A DNA stretch of 64,000 nucleotides from an uncultured Roseobacter sp. (lineage in GTDB: Bacteria; Pseudomonadota; Alphaproteobacteria; Rhodobacterales; Rhodobacteraceae): positions 632,873 through 696,872 of the forward strand of contig NZ_CANKYM010000003.1 in the NCBI RefSeq assembly GCF_947488185.1, read 5' to 3'. A program made the translations under genes and the position numbers. A model generated the notes under the pieces. The model saw only the letters and a program-made list of their open reading frames with translations, made no database searches and had not been told where the DNA came from. Shown piece after piece: positions 9,268 through 19,537 of the stretch (position 1 is its first letter; each line of letters starts with the position of its first letter).

Positions 9268-10137
9268 ATGAGTAAGCTTGGGTCGCGAAAGCGGGTAATC
9301 ACGGCACTGCTGGTGGCGGCAACGCTGGCGGCATGCGGCGGCAGGGACTCGGGGCGCTCGGGTGGTAACTTTTTCAACCCCGAAGAGATTCCGCTGGAGA
9401 CCTATTCAGCAGAGCAGATTTTTGAACGCGGCGAGTTTGAGCTGAACCGCAGCAGGCCTGATGATGCCGCCTTCTTCTTCTCCGAAATCGAAAGGCTCTA
9501 TCCCTATTCCGACTGGGCCCGTCGTGCGCTGATCATGCAGGCGTTTTCCTATCATCGGGATCAGGACTACCCCAACAGCCGGTCTGCTGCGCAGCGGTTC
9601 ATCGATTTCTACCCCGAAGACGACGATGCGGCTTATGCACAGTATCTTCTGGCGCTCAGCTACTATGATCAGATTGATGAGGTCGGGCGGGATCAAGGGC
9701 TGACGTTTCAGGCCCTGCAGTCGCTGCGCGAAGTGATCGAGCGCTACCCGGATAGCGACTATGCCCGCTCCGCAATCCTGAAATTCGACCTCGCCTTTGA
9801 CCATCTGGCGGGCAAGGAAATGGAAATCGGGCGCTACTACCTGCGCCGGAATCACTACACGGCGGCGATAAATCGCTTCCGCGTGGTGGTTGAGGATTTC
9901 CAGACCACCACCCATACGCCCGAAGCTTTGCACCGCTTGGTGGAAGCCTATTTGTCGTTGGGGCTGACCGATGAGGCCCAGACGGCGGGCGCCATTCTGG
10001 GCTTCAACTACCGCTCCACCGACTGGTACGAGGACAGCTTTGCGCTGCTGACCGGGCAGGGGCTGACGCTGGAGGCCGCCGGTGACAGCTGGTTGCGGCA
10101 GGTGTACCGCCAGACGGTCAAGGGCGAATGGCTCTGA
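9268..10137 (+). CDS. bamD: Outer membrane protein assembly factor BamD
   Basis: Lipoprotein of the beta-barrel assembly machine. The signal peptide ends in the lipobox LAAC with cysteine 23. The remainder holds five tetratricopeptide-like helical pairs (for example AEQIFERGEFELNRSRPDDAAFFF split over helices, then YALAL/YDQID and YYLRRNHYTAAINRF), the typical BamD/YfiO pattern. With 289 residues it is of normal length. AAAGGTGG about 8 bases before the ATG serves as ribosome site. The following recN lies 29 bases downstream and may be co-transcribed. Confidence 0.93.
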   Translation: MSKLGSRKRVITALLVAATLAACGGRDSGRSGGNFFNPEEIPLETYSAEQIFERGEFELNRSRPDDAAFFFSEIERLYPYSDWARRALIMQAFSYHRDQDYPNSRSAAQRFIDFYPEDDDAAYAQYLLALSYYDQIDEVGRDQGLTFQALQSLREVIERYPDSDYARSAILKFDLAFDHLAGKEMEIGRYYLRRNHYTAAINRFRVVVEDFQTTTHTPEALHRLVEAYLSLGLTDEAQTAGAILGFNYRSTDWYEDSFALLTGQGLTLEAAGDSWLRQVYRQTVKGEWL

Positions 10138-10166
10138 TCCGACAGCCATGACAAGCGGGGCGATAT

Positions 10167-11816
10167 ATGCTGCGCGGGCTTGATATCTCCGACATGTTGA
10201 TCATCGACCGGCTGGAACTGAGTTTCCAGCCGGGTCTGAACGTGCTGACGGGCGAGACCGGGGCAGGCAAGTCGATCCTGCTGGATTCCCTGGGCTTTGT
10301 GCTGGGCTGGCGCGGCCGTGCCGATCTGGTCAGGCAGGGGGCGGCGCAGGGCGAGGTGACGGCCTGGTTCGATTTGCCTGACGACCACCCCGCCCATGCC
10401 GTGCTCGAGGAGGCGGGATTGCCGGGGGGAGACGAGTTGATCCTGCGCCGGATCAATACCTCGGAGGGGCGCAAGACGGCCTGGGTCAACGATAGGCGCT
10501 GCTCGGGTGATGTGTTGCGGCAGCTCTCGGACACGTTGGTGGAACTGCATGGCCAGCATGACGATCGGGGGCTGCTGAACCCGCGGGGGCATCGACTGAT
10601 CCTCGACAGTTTTGCCGGTCTCGAGGCGGCCATCACGAAATGTCGCGCGGCCTGGGCGGAGAAGGGCAAGGCAGCGAAGGCGCTGGCGGCGGCAGAAGCC
10701 GCGATGGCCGCAATTCGCGACGAAGAAGAGTTCTTGCGTCATGCAGTTGCCGAGCTGGATGCTCTGTCGCCCGAGCCGGGAGAAGAGGCCACGCTGGACG
10801 TGCGTCGCAGGACCATGCAAGGGGCCGAGAAAATCCGCAGTGATGTGATCCGCGCGCATGAGATCCTTGGCCAGCAGGGCGCGGAAGCCGCGCTCAGCGA
10901 CGCGCTGCGGTGGCTGGATGGCGCTGCAGAGCAAGCGGAGGGAGCGTTGGAAGCCCCCATGGCATCGCTGTCCCGCGCCTTGGTGGAACTCCATGACGCG
11001 ATGGGGGGCATTACTGCTGCTATTGACGGGCTGTCCTTTGATCCAACGGAGCTTGAGGACACCGAAGAAAGGCTCTTTGCCATCCGCGCGCTGGCCCGCA
11101 AGCACGACGTCCTCCCCGATGATCTGGCCGGTTTCGCGGGAACCCTGCGGGACAAGCTTGCGGCCCTCGATGCCGGTGATGCCGATCTGGCGGCGTTGCG
11201 CCAACAATGCGAGGCAGCAGAAGCGCGCTATGCATCTGCTGCGGCAGCTCTGACCGAAGTGCGTCGCCGGGCGGCCAAAAAGCTGGACAAGGCCGTCAGT
11301 ACGGAGCTGGCCCCCCTCAAGATGGAACGTGCCGTCTTCGAGACGCAGATCTCCGAGGACCTACCGGGACCCGAAGGTGCCGATGCCGTGGCCTTTACCG
11401 TGGCGACCAACCCCGGTGCGCCCTCCGGGCCGCTCAACAAGATTGCCTCCGGCGGGGAGCTCAGCCGGTTCCTGTTGGCGCTCAAGGTCTGTCTGACCAA
11501 GGGCCAGACCGGCTTGACGATGATCTTTGACGAAATCGACCGGGGTGTCGGCGGGGCCACGGCAGATGCCGTCGGGCGCAGGCTGGCGGCGCTGGCCAGC
11601 GAGGGGCAGGTGCTGGTGGTGACGCATTCGCCGCAGGTCGCGGCCCTGGGCGCGCATCACTGGCGGGTGGAAAAACAGGTGTCGGATGGCATGACGACCT
11701 CCACCGTGACACCGCTGCCGACGCCGGACCGGGTCGACGAAATTGCGCGCATGCTCTCCGGCGATACGATCACGGAAGAGGCACGGGGCGCTGCGCGTGC
11801 CCTCCTCGCGGGATAG
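10167..11816 (+). CDS. recN: DNA repair protein RecN
   Basis: SMC-like ATPase acting in double-strand-break repair. Walker A GETGAGKS is at residues 29-36, the ABC signature SGGELSRFLLALK and Walker B TMIFDEIDRGVGG are near the C-terminus, with a D-loop/H-loop VLVVTHSPQVAALG. The centre is Ala/Glu-rich and predicted helical (short coiled coil). 549 residues, normal for the family. I saw no GTTC-N7-GTTC LexA box, the form known in Rhodobacter, directly upstream, so SOS control of this copy is not supported by sequence here. Confidence 0.95.
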   Translation: MLRGLDISDMLIIDRLELSFQPGLNVLTGETGAGKSILLDSLGFVLGWRGRADLVRQGAAQGEVTAWFDLPDDHPAHAVLEEAGLPGGDELILRRINTSEGRKTAWVNDRRCSGDVLRQLSDTLVELHGQHDDRGLLNPRGHRLILDSFAGLEAAITKCRAAWAEKGKAAKALAAAEAAMAAIRDEEEFLRHAVAELDALSPEPGEEATLDVRRRTMQGAEKIRSDVIRAHEILGQQGAEAALSDALRWLDGAAEQAEGALEAPMASLSRALVELHDAMGGITAAIDGLSFDPTELEDTEERLFAIRALARKHDVLPDDLAGFAGTLRDKLAALDAGDADLAALRQQCEAAEARYASAAAALTEVRRRAAKKLDKAVSTELAPLKMERAVFETQISEDLPGPEGADAVAFTVATNPGAPSGPLNKIASGGELSRFLLALKVCLTKGQTGLTMIFDEIDRGVGGATADAVGRRLAALASEGQVLVVTHSPQVAALGAHHWRVEKQVSDGMTTSTVTPLPTPDRVDEIARMLSGDTITEEARGAARALLAG

Positions 11817-11882
11817 AGTGGTCAAAGGGCTTTCCCCCATAGGCGGCTTGGCCTAGACAGGGTGTAGCCAGAGTACGAAGTG

Positions 11883-13562
11883 ATGTCCAAGCGATCCATC
11901 TTATCCCAGCAGCTCGACGTAGCGCTGACCACCTGCCGGGATGGGTTGCGGTTGCTGCGTCACCGGGGGCCCAACCAAATCCAGTTCTGGTTCATCGCGT
12001 TGCTTATCGGGATCGCCGCGGGGTTTGCCGCGCTGTTTTTTCGCAAGGGCGTCAATGCCTTGCAAACCTATCTTTATGGGACCGAAGATGTCCGTCTGTT
12101 GCATAGTTTCGCGGAATCCCTGCCGTGGTATCTGGTGCTGATCATCCCGATTTGTGGCGGGTTGGTCGTGGGCGTGATCCTGCATGTTTTCACCAAGGAC
12201 GGTCGGGCGCGGTCGGTGGCGGATGTGATCCACGGTGCCGCGATGCACAATGGCCGCGTGGAAACCCGCGCAGGCCTGGCCTCGGCGCTGGCCTCAATGA
12301 TCACGCTGGGGACTGGCGGCTCAACCGGGCGGGAAGGGCCGGTTGTCCACCTCGCTGCCGTAATCTCCACCTGGGTCAACCGGCGCATGCACGCGAATGG
12401 GATCACCGGGCGCGATCTTCTGGGATGTGCCGTGGCCGCGGCCGTGTCGGCCAGCTTCAACGCGCCAATTGCCGGGGCGCTCTTTGCCCTTGAGGTGGTG
12501 CTGCGTCACTTTGCGGTGCACGCCTTTGCCCCCATCGTGATCGCCAGTGCGGCGGGGACGGTGATCAACCGGCTGGAATTTGGCGGGGTGACCGAATTCA
12601 CCCTCACAACCGTGAACGAAGTGCAGTTCTATCAGGAAATGCCGGCCTACCTGATCCTGGGCCTGGTCTGCGGGCTCGTCGCCGTGGCCTTGATGAAGGC
12701 GATTTTCTGGGCGGAGGATTTCGGCAACCGCTTGCAGGATCGGACGGGCTTGCCGCGCTGGCTGCGCCCCGCAGTCGCCGGTGCCATGCTTGGGACAATC
12801 GCGATTTGGTTCCCTCATATCATCGGCGTTGGGTATGAGACGACGTTCTTGGCCATGGACGGTCAACTGCTGCTGCACGAGGCCGTGATCTTCGCGGTTC
12901 TGAAGGCCGTCGCCGTGGCGATCACCATGGCCGGGCGCATGGGGGGCGGCATCTTTTCACCGTCGCTGATGGTCGGCGCGCTCACGGGGTTGAGTTTCGG
13001 GCTGATCGCAACCAGCATTTTCCCCGATGTCTCAGGCTCCATATCTCTCTATGCGCTGGCAGGAACAGGCGCGGTTGCGGCAGCCGTCCTGGGTGCCCCG
13101 ATCTCGACGACATTGATCGTGTTCGAGCTGACCGGGGACTGGCAAACCGGGCTCGCCGTGATGGTGGCCGTCTCGATGTCCACCGCGCTGGCTTCGCGCC
13201 TCGTTGACCGTAGTTTCTTTCTGACGCAGCTTGAACGCCGGGGCATTCATCTGGCTGCGGGACCGCAAGCCTACTTGTTGGCGATGTTCCGGGTCGGTAC
13301 AGTCATGCGCCCGATGGATGACGAACGGGCCGCCAGCGAAGATGCCTGCTGGGAAATGATCGGCGACGGGGTCTACATCGACACCAACGCCACGCTGGAA
13401 TCCGCCATGCCCATTTTCGAGACTGGCGTGCGGTTCATCCCCGTGGTCACACTGAGCGCGGATGCGTCACCCCCTGAGTTACAAGGGGCTTTGTTCCACG
13501 TGGATGCACTGAAGGTCTACAATCGCGCTCTGGCGGCCACGGCGGCCGAAGAGCACTCCTGA
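11883..13562 (+). CDS. ClC-family chloride channel/antiporter
   Basis: Polytopic inner-membrane protein of about 559 residues. Hydrophobic segments span roughly residues 30-440. The gating-glutamate motif is present as TGREGPVVHL and the second filter motif as GGGIFSPSLMVGA, but the first filter motif GSGIP of classical ClCs is replaced by ARSVADV. The C-terminal 100 residues resemble a single degenerate CBS-like region (VRFIPVVTLS) rather than two full CBS domains. GTG 11880 and ATG 11883 are adjacent; the ATG is preferred, and neither has a good ribosome site. Whether it is a channel or an antiporter cannot be told. Confidence 0.9.
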   Translation: MSKRSILSQQLDVALTTCRDGLRLLRHRGPNQIQFWFIALLIGIAAGFAALFFRKGVNALQTYLYGTEDVRLLHSFAESLPWYLVLIIPICGGLVVGVILHVFTKDGRARSVADVIHGAAMHNGRVETRAGLASALASMITLGTGGSTGREGPVVHLAAVISTWVNRRMHANGITGRDLLGCAVAAAVSASFNAPIAGALFALEVVLRHFAVHAFAPIVIASAAGTVINRLEFGGVTEFTLTTVNEVQFYQEMPAYLILGLVCGLVAVALMKAIFWAEDFGNRLQDRTGLPRWLRPAVAGAMLGTIAIWFPHIIGVGYETTFLAMDGQLLLHEAVIFAVLKAVAVAITMAGRMGGGIFSPSLMVGALTGLSFGLIATSIFPDVSGSISLYALAGTGAVAAAVLGAPISTTLIVFELTGDWQTGLAVMVAVSMSTALASRLVDRSFFLTQLERRGIHLAAGPQAYLLAMFRVGTVMRPMDDERAASEDACWEMIGDGVYIDTNATLESAMPIFETGVRFIPVVTLSADASPPELQGALFHVDALKVYNRALAATAAEEHS

Positions 13563-13907
13563 TCAGATCTGCTCTACCGTCACATCCCCGTTTGCATAAA
13601 ACGCCAGGTGATCCTTGATCCGCGCCACCCCGTCCTTGGGATCTTCGTAGGACCAGGCGACGTCCTTGAGCGTCGTGCTCTTGGTGACAACTGAATAGTA
13701 ACTGGCGTCCCCCTTATGCGGGCAATGGGTCGACTTGTCCGTCCGGTCCAGAAAGGCCATCGCAATATCACCACGCGGAAAATAGATCACGGGCGGGTAG
13801 TCGCCCTCGACCAGTTCCAGCGCCTCGGTGCTTTCCCCAAGCACGGCACCGCCAGCGCGCACGCTCCACGTGCCGTCCGCCTTCCGTATGGTGATATGGT
13901 CTGCCAT
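13563..13907 (-). CDS. DUF427 domain protein
   Basis: A 114-residue protein that matches DUF427 over nearly its full length: IRKADGTWSVRAGGAVLGES, then YPPVIYFPRGDIAMAF, then STHCPHKGDASYYSV and DVAWSYEDP, ending near the Y-anchor AFYANGDVTVEQI. The family is a small beta-barrel-like fold of unknown activity. The stop codon abuts the convergent ClC gene. It is the last of a run of minus-strand genes; 75 bases separate it from the aminopeptidase gene upstream. Confidence 0.85.
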   Translation of the reverse strand: MADHITIRKADGTWSVRAGGAVLGESTEALELVEGDYPPVIYFPRGDIAMAFLDRTDKSTHCPHKGDASYYSVVTKSTTLKDVAWSYEDPKDGVARIKDHLAFYANGDVTVEQI

Positions 13908-13982
13908 GGCAAGCGTCTCCCCCTCTTGACGTCAAACTCTATCCGCGCCGCCTGTAACAGGACGATGACGCCGCGGCGGGCG

Positions 13983-15773
13983 TCAGATGGGCGCAGTTGC
14001 GGCATCCAACCACGTTTTCGCAGCGGGCGATAGGCGGGGGCCGATTTTTTCTGAAACCTCAGCGTGATAGGCATTGAGCCAGTCGCGCTCGGCCACCGTC
14101 AACCGCTCAGCGACGATCAGGCGGCGGTCGATCGGCGCAAAGGTCAGCGTGCGCCAGTTCAGCATCTTGCGGTGATTGTCGCCGCCGGGTTTGTCCGGCG
14201 CCTCCTGGGCCACGATCAGGTTTTCAATGCGGATGCCGAATGCGCCCTCCCGGTAGTATCCGGGCTCATTCGACAGGATCATCCCGGCCTCGATAGGCAC
14301 ATGGCTCACCCGGCTAAGGCGCTGCGGTCCTTCATGCACGCTCAGATAAGTGCCAACGCCATGGCCAAGCCCATGGTCGAAATCCTGCCCGGCAAGCCAG
14401 AGCGGCATCCGCCCAATGGCCTCAATATCCCGTCCGGCCAGCCCAACAGGCCAGCGCAGCCGGCTCATCGCGATCATCCCCTGCAGCACGCGGGTGAAAG
14501 CCTCGCAGGCGTCCTCAGGCGGGGCACCGATGGCGATGGTCCGCGTGATATCCGTGGTGCCGTCCAGATACTGCCCGCCGCTGTCCAGCACGATCAACTG
14601 ACCGTCTTCCAGCACGCTGTCGGTCTCTTCCGTCACGCGGTAGTGCATGATGGCCCCGTTCGGTCCAGTGCCGGCGATGGTCTCGAAACTGATGTCCTGC
14701 AGCGCGTTGTCCGTGCGGCGTAAGCCTTCCAGCTTGGTCACCACCTGAGTTTCACGCAGGCTGCCGGCGGGGTGCGCATCAAGCCAGGCCAGCAGTTCCA
14801 CCACGGCCGCGCCGTCGCGCAGGTGGGCGGCAGCGGCGCCCTCGATCTCGGCATCATTCTTGCGCGCCTTGGGCAGGGCGCAGGGGTCGCCGTCAAAGAC
14901 CGCGCGGTCTCCCAGAATTTCCGCCAGCGCAAAGGGCAGGGTGCCCCGATCCACGCGGATCTCGCCGTCGAGCGCATCCACCGCCGCCGTCAGATCGCTT
15001 GGTGTGTGCTGCGTCACATCCGGGCCCAGATGATCGCGCACATCCGCGAGCTTCTCTGCCGCCATGAATAAATCCACCGCGCCGGTATCGTGCAGGATGG
15101 CAAACCCCTGCGCCACGGGGTTGCGCGGAATATCCGACCCACGAACATTGAGCAGCCAGCAAAGCGAATCCGGCAGCGTGATCACCGCCGCCTTATGCCC
15201 ATCCTCGCGCAGCTCTTCGGCCAGCCGGGCGCGCTTCTGATCATGGCTCTCCCCGGCAAACTCAAGCGGATGCACCTTGACCACGCCCAAGGGCGCCTCG
15301 GGCTGATCCGACCAGATGCGATCCACGAGATTGTCGCAGGCCCGCATCTCCACGCCGGTATCCTGCAGCGCCTTGCGCAGGGTCTCGATCTGCCCGGCGC
15401 TGTGCAACCAGGGGTCAAACCCAACCACACCCCCCTCCGGCAGTTGCTCCGGCAGCCACGCACCCAGCGACGTCTCGGGCCAGGGCACCGGCGTGAATGC
15501 CTCCGCCACCTGCGCCTTGACCTGCGTCCGGTAGCGCCCATCGATGAAAACCCCGGCCACCTCCGCCAGTGCCGCGCAAAACCCGGCAGAGCCAGTGAAC
15601 CCGGTCAACCAGGCCAGCCGCTCATCACGCGCTGCGACATACTCGCCCTGATGCGCGTCCGCGCGCGGCACCAGAAACCCATCGAGCCCCTCGCCCGCAA
15701 TCATCTCCCTCAGGGCCTCCAGCCGGGGCGGCCCCTGCTCGGGCCGTGCGGTGACTTCAAAGCTCTGAAACAT
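13983..15773 (-). CDS. Xaa-Pro aminopeptidase (M24B family)
   Basis: Cytoplasmic metallopeptidase removing N-terminal residues before proline. At 596 residues it is the large three-domain type (two creatinase-like N-terminal domains, then the pita-bread catalytic domain) rather than the about 440-residue E. coli PepP. Metal ligands are visible in LDSGGQYLDGTTDITRTI (two Asp), GHGVGTYLSVHEGP (His), ILSNEPGYY (Glu) and FGIRIENLI (Glu). It starts 48 bases after the cobT stop on the same strand and could be read from the same transcript. Confidence 0.92.
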   Translation of the reverse strand: MFQSFEVTARPEQGPPRLEALREMIAGEGLDGFLVPRADAHQGEYVAARDERLAWLTGFTGSAGFCAALAEVAGVFIDGRYRTQVKAQVAEAFTPVPWPETSLGAWLPEQLPEGGVVGFDPWLHSAGQIETLRKALQDTGVEMRACDNLVDRIWSDQPEAPLGVVKVHPLEFAGESHDQKRARLAEELREDGHKAAVITLPDSLCWLLNVRGSDIPRNPVAQGFAILHDTGAVDLFMAAEKLADVRDHLGPDVTQHTPSDLTAAVDALDGEIRVDRGTLPFALAEILGDRAVFDGDPCALPKARKNDAEIEGAAAAHLRDGAAVVELLAWLDAHPAGSLRETQVVTKLEGLRRTDNALQDISFETIAGTGPNGAIMHYRVTEETDSVLEDGQLIVLDSGGQYLDGTTDITRTIAIGAPPEDACEAFTRVLQGMIAMSRLRWPVGLAGRDIEAIGRMPLWLAGQDFDHGLGHGVGTYLSVHEGPQRLSRVSHVPIEAGMILSNEPGYYREGAFGIRIENLIVAQEAPDKPGGDNHRKMLNWRTLTFAPIDRRLIVAERLTVAERDWLNAYHAEVSEKIGPRLSPAAKTWLDAATAPI

Positions 15774-15821
15774 GGACGCCCTTTCATTGTTCCGATCAAT
15801 ATGCCCCCCGGAGGGCCGGGA

Positions 15822-17699
15822 TCAGCTTGCGCGCTTTATCCCCATCACACGCGCCCGCGCCCGGGGATCGCTGTCAAAAAGGGCCGCCAACTGCTCGGTC
15901 ATGGCCCCCGCCAGCTGATCCACATCCGTGATCGTGACGGCGCGGTCATAGTACCGCGTCACGTCATGCCCGATCCCGATGGCCAGCAGTTCCACCGCCC
16001 GGCGTTTCTCCACCATGGCAATCACGTCGCGCAGATGCTTCTCAAGGTAGTTCGCCGGGTTCACCGACAGGGTGCTGTCATCCACCGGCGCACCATCGGA
16101 GATCACCATCAGGATCTTGCGCGCCTCATGCCGCATCAGCATCCGGCGGTGCGCCCATTCCAGCGCTTCACCGTCGATGTTCTCTTTCAGCAGCCCCTCT
16201 TTCATCATCAGTCCCAGATTGGGCCGTGTCCGCCGCCAGGGCGCGTCTGCGGATTTATAGATGATGTGGCGCAGATCGTTGAGCCGCCCGGGTTGCTGTG
16301 GGCGTCCGTCGTTCAACCAGGCCTCGCGCGCCTGTCCGCCCTTCCACGCCCGCGTGGTAAAGCCGAGGATTTCGACCTTCACGTTGCAGCGCTCCAGCGT
16401 GCGCGCCAGCACATCGGCACAGATCGCGGCAATCGAAATCGGTCGTCCCCGCATGGAACCGGAGTTATCCAAAAGCAGGGTCACAACCGTATCCCGGAAC
16501 TCGGTGTCCTTCTCGACCTTGAAGGACAAGGGCGTCGTCGGGTTGGCAACCACCCGCGCCAATCGCCCGGCATCCAGCATGCCTTCTTCCAGATCGAATT
16601 CCCAGGACCGGTTCTGTTGTGCCTGCAAGCGGCGCTGCAGTTTGTTGGCCAACCGGCTCACGGCCCCTTTCAAGGGCTCCAACTGCTGATCAAGATAGGC
16701 CCGCAGCCGCTCCAGCTCCACCGGTTCGGCAAGCTCTTCCGCCCCGATCTCTTCATCATGATCATTCAGGTACACAAGGTAATTCGGGTCCGCATCCGAT
16801 GCAGGGGGCGGGGCAGGCGGCTCCATCGGGGCCTCCCCCTCCGGCATCTCCGCCTCATCGCCCATTTCCTGATCAGCCATGTCATCCATGGAAACCTGGG
16901 CCTGGCTGGCGTCCTGCTGCTCTTCCTGGCTCTGCTCGGGGGAGCCTTCGGCCTCTTCGTCGTCCTGATCATCCTGCCTGGTGCTGTCAGGCTCGCTGTC
17001 GTCTTCGGAACCCTCCTCGGCCTCGTCTTCCTGATCTTCGTCAATCTGGTCGGGATCGTCGCCCAGCTGATCGCCATACCCCAGATCGGAAATCATCTGG
17101 CGGGCAAATTTCGCAAAGGCCGACTGGTCGCTCAGCGTCTCATCGAGATTATCCAGCGTCCCGCCGCATTGATCCTCGATGAACCCGCGCCAGAGCTCCA
17201 TCACGTTCTGGGCACCCGCCGGCAGGTCACGACCCGTCGCAAGATGGCGGATCAGATATCCCGCCGCCGTTGCCAGTGGCGCATCCGCCGCCTGGGTGAC
17301 CTGATCATAGCCCTTGCGCATCGCCTCATGGGCGATCTTGGCATCGATGTTGCCCGCCGTGCCGGGCATGTCGCGCGCGCCCATCGCCTCGCAGCGGGCG
17401 GTCTCCATCGCTTCGTACAAATCGCGCGCCATGTCTCCTTGCGGCTGATACTTCGCATGGGTCTGACCGTTGTGATAGCGCCGGTTCAAAGCCAGCGCAT
17501 CCGCCGTGCCCCGCGCCAGCATCACCTCGTCCCGCGTCATCCGGCGGCTGACCTGCGGCAGGCGCATGGCATCGCCCGACAGGCCTGCCGGGTCCACGGA
17601 ATAGGACACCGTCAATTCCGGGTCATGCGCCATCACCTTGGTGGCCTCGGACAGCGCCTTCTTGAACGCGTCTGCCGGATTGTCTGACGGTTTGCTCAT
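15822..17699 (-). CDS. cobT: Cobaltochelatase subunit CobT
   Basis: Subunit of the ATP-dependent aerobic cobalt chelatase (CobNST) that inserts cobalt into hydrogenobyrinate diamide. The 625 residues contain a central very acidic region (about 205-310, rich in Asp/Glu/Gln) and a C-terminal von Willebrand A domain with the MIDAS motif [14 protein letters not shown] and the later [10 protein letters not shown]. The start overlaps the racemase-like gene stop by 4 bases (ATGA). cobS lies one gene upstream, so cobS and cobT are in one operon interrupted by a foreign-looking member. Confidence 0.95.
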   Translation of the reverse strand: MSKPSDNPADAFKKALSEATKVMAHDPELTVSYSVDPAGLSGDAMRLPQVSRRMTRDEVMLARGTADALALNRRYHNGQTHAKYQPQGDMARDLYEAMETARCEAMGARDMPGTAGNIDAKIAHEAMRKGYDQVTQAADAPLATAAGYLIRHLATGRDLPAGAQNVMELWRGFIEDQCGGTLDNLDETLSDQSAFAKFARQMISDLGYGDQLGDDPDQIDEDQEDEAEEGSEDDSEPDSTRQDDQDDEEAEGSPEQSQEEQQDASQAQVSMDDMADQEMGDEAEMPEGEAPMEPPAPPPASDADPNYLVYLNDHDEEIGAEELAEPVELERLRAYLDQQLEPLKGAVSRLANKLQRRLQAQQNRSWEFDLEEGMLDAGRLARVVANPTTPLSFKVEKDTEFRDTVVTLLLDNSGSMRGRPISIAAICADVLARTLERCNVKVEILGFTTRAWKGGQAREAWLNDGRPQQPGRLNDLRHIIYKSADAPWRRTRPNLGLMMKEGLLKENIDGEALEWAHRRMLMRHEARKILMVISDGAPVDDSTLSVNPANYLEKHLRDVIAMVEKRRAVELLAIGIGHDVTRYYDRAVTITDVDQLAGAMTEQLAALFDSDPRARARVMGIKRAS

Positions 17700-18403
17700 C
17701 CTTGGGTGCCTCTCGTTGGGTGCGGCAGGGCCGCCTTGCCCGTGGCCAGATCGGCCAGGAGCGCAACATGCACATCCAGCGCATCAATCACTTTATACCC
17801 CGGGTCGTGCTCGTCAAATGCAAGGTTCAGATCCGTCCCGGCCAGAACCACTGCATCGGCACCCTGATCCGCAACCATCCGGCGTCCGGCCTCGAAAAAC
17901 AGCGCGCGATCCTCTTCGGCGCAGTCGCCGCGCACGGCCATGTTCCGGTAGGCGGTGCCGACCTCTTCCATGTTGCCGTCGGGCGCCACGGCATGTGTCC
18001 GGCTCAACTGCCCGTAGAGCTTGGTGCGCATGACAACCTCGGTGCCCAAAAGCCCGATCCTCTTGACACCTTGCTCCGCAAAATACGCATCAAGAGGGGT
18101 CACGCCGCTGATCAGAGGCAGGGAGGAGAGGGCTTCGGTCTCGGCGAAACAGAAATGCCCGCCCAAAGAGGTGATCGCCGCGCAATCGGCTCCCGCTGCC
18201 GTCAACCGATCAATCAGCCGCGCGTATGCCTCTGCCTGTTCCTGCCGCAGATCGCCAAGGTTGTTGCGGATCAACTCATCCACATCCGCATGCACAATCG
18301 TCAGCTCCAGCCGATGTCCCCTAGATCGCACAAGGGAGGTGAGCCGCTGATAATAAACAACGGTCGCGGCGGGGCCGATGCCTCCAATCAGTCCCAGGTG
18401 CAT
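17696..18403 (-). CDS. Aspartate/glutamate racemase-family protein lacking both cysteines
   Basis: The 235-residue product has the family opening [14 protein letters not shown] and the two half-domains of Asp/Glu racemases. Active members carry one cysteine in CNTAH and one in GCTE. Here the first position reads ITSLGGHF (Ser79) and the second VLAGTDLNL (Gly189), so neither canonical cysteine is present; Cys85 lies six residues on from the first. Start ATG 18403 was chosen because the longer frame adds a low-quality N-terminus antisense to cobS. It is 22 bases after cobS and overlaps cobT by 4 bases. A cofactor-independent racemization is doubtful; the substrate is unknown. Confidence 0.82.
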   Translation of the reverse strand: MHLGLIGGIGPAATVVYYQRLTSLVRSRGHRLELTIVHADVDELIRNNLGDLRQEQAEAYARLIDRLTAAGADCAAITSLGGHFCFAETEALSSLPLISGVTPLDAYFAEQGVKRIGLLGTEVVMRTKLYGQLSRTHAVAPDGNMEEVGTAYRNMAVRGDCAEEDRALFFEAGRRMVADQGADAVVLAGTDLNLAFDEHDPGYKVIDALDVHVALLADLATGKAALPHPTRGTQG

Positions 18404-18425
18404 GGTTCTGATCCCCGCATGCAGA

Positions 18426-19412
18426 TCACCCCAGACTGACGCTGGCCGCGCTCTCCGGCAGCTCTTCGTCAAAGAGCCGCTGGTAGAATTCCGCGACGGT
18501 TTGCCGCTCCAGCTCGTCACATTTGTTGAGGAAGCTGAGGCGGAACGCATAGCCCACGTTGCGGAAAATTTCAGCGTTCTGCGCCCAGGCAATCACCGTG
18601 CGCGGCGACATCACGGTCGACAGATCGCCGTTCATGAAAGCCGTGCGCGTCAGGTCCGCCACGGTGACCATCTGCTTGACGATCTTGCGGCCCTTCTCGG
18701 TGTTGTAATGCGGGTTCTTGCTGAGAACGATGGCGGTTTCGGCATCGATGCTGAGATAGTTCAGCGTGGCGACCAGAGACCAGCGATCCATCTGACCCTG
18801 GTTGATCTGCTGGGTACCGTGGTAGAGGCCGGTAGTATCCCCAAGGCCTACGGTGTTGGCCGTTGCAAAGATGCGGAAGAAGGGATGCGGCGTGATCACC
18901 TGGTTCTGGTCAAGCAGCGTCAGCTTGCCGTCCACCTCCAGCACCCGCTGGATCACGAACATCACATCCGCCCGGCCCGCATCATATTCGTCAAAGACGA
19001 TCGCGGTCGGATTGCGCAGGGCCCATGGCAAGATACCTTCTTGAAAGTCAGTGACTTGCTTGCCGTCCTTCAACTTGATCGCATCCTTGCCGATCAGGTC
19101 GATCCGGCTGATATGACTGTCGAGGTTCACCCGGACGGCAGGCCAGTTGAGGCGCGCGGCAACCTGTTCGATATGCGTGGATTTGCCCGTCCCGTGGTAG
19201 CCTTGGATCATCACGCGGCGGTTATGCGCAAAACCTGCCAGGATCGCCAGCGTCGTGTCGGGGTCGAACTTATATGTCGTGTCCAGATCCGGCACGCGGT
19301 CGCTGCGGTCTGCAAAGCCTTTGACCACCATGTCCGTATCAATGCCAAAGACGTCGCGGACGTGGATCTCTTCGGTGGGCTTAGTGTTGATATCCAGTGC
19401 GCCGTCGGCCAT
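18426..19412 (-). CDS. cobS: Cobaltochelatase subunit CobS
   Basis: AAA+ MoxR-type ATPase partner of CobT in cobalt chelation. Walker [10 protein letters not shown] is at residues 71-79, Walker [11 protein letters not shown] follows the [13 protein letters not shown] region, and sensor motif [11 protein letters not shown] is clear. 328 residues, typical. The upstream J-domain gene ends 125 bases before; downstream come the racemase-like gene and cobT. No cobalamin riboswitch-like structure is obvious in the 125-base gap. Confidence 0.96.
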   Translation of the reverse strand: MADGALDINTKPTEEIHVRDVFGIDTDMVVKGFADRSDRVPDLDTTYKFDPDTTLAILAGFAHNRRVMIQGYHGTGKSTHIEQVAARLNWPAVRVNLDSHISRIDLIGKDAIKLKDGKQVTDFQEGILPWALRNPTAIVFDEYDAGRADVMFVIQRVLEVDGKLTLLDQNQVITPHPFFRIFATANTVGLGDTTGLYHGTQQINQGQMDRWSLVATLNYLSIDAETAIVLSKNPHYNTEKGRKIVKQMVTVADLTRTAFMNGDLSTVMSPRTVIAWAQNAEIFRNVGYAFRLSFLNKCDELERQTVAEFYQRLFDEELPESAASVSLG

Positions 19413-19537
19413 GAGGTCATACCCCCTTTACAAAAATGCGAAAAGCGGGCCGCGCGGGCCCGGATCATCTGGTGCAACATATATTGCGCAGGTGCAAGGG
19501 GAAGGGGCGGTCCAGTTGGGCGAAAGTGATGGTGCCA

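Noticed and set aside
10138..10166. LexA box before recN
   Set aside because: No GTTC-N7-GTTC or similar repeat in the short gap after bamD.
15090..17687. 865-codon open frame on the + strand opposite cobT and the aminopeptidase
   Set aside because: It is rich in Arg, Pro, His and Gly in the way typical of antisense frames in GC-rich genes, has no recognisable domain, and lies wholly opposite two well-supported genes.
19413..19537. Cobalamin riboswitch upstream of cobS
   Set aside because: The 125-base gap is short and I saw no B12-box-like sequence.
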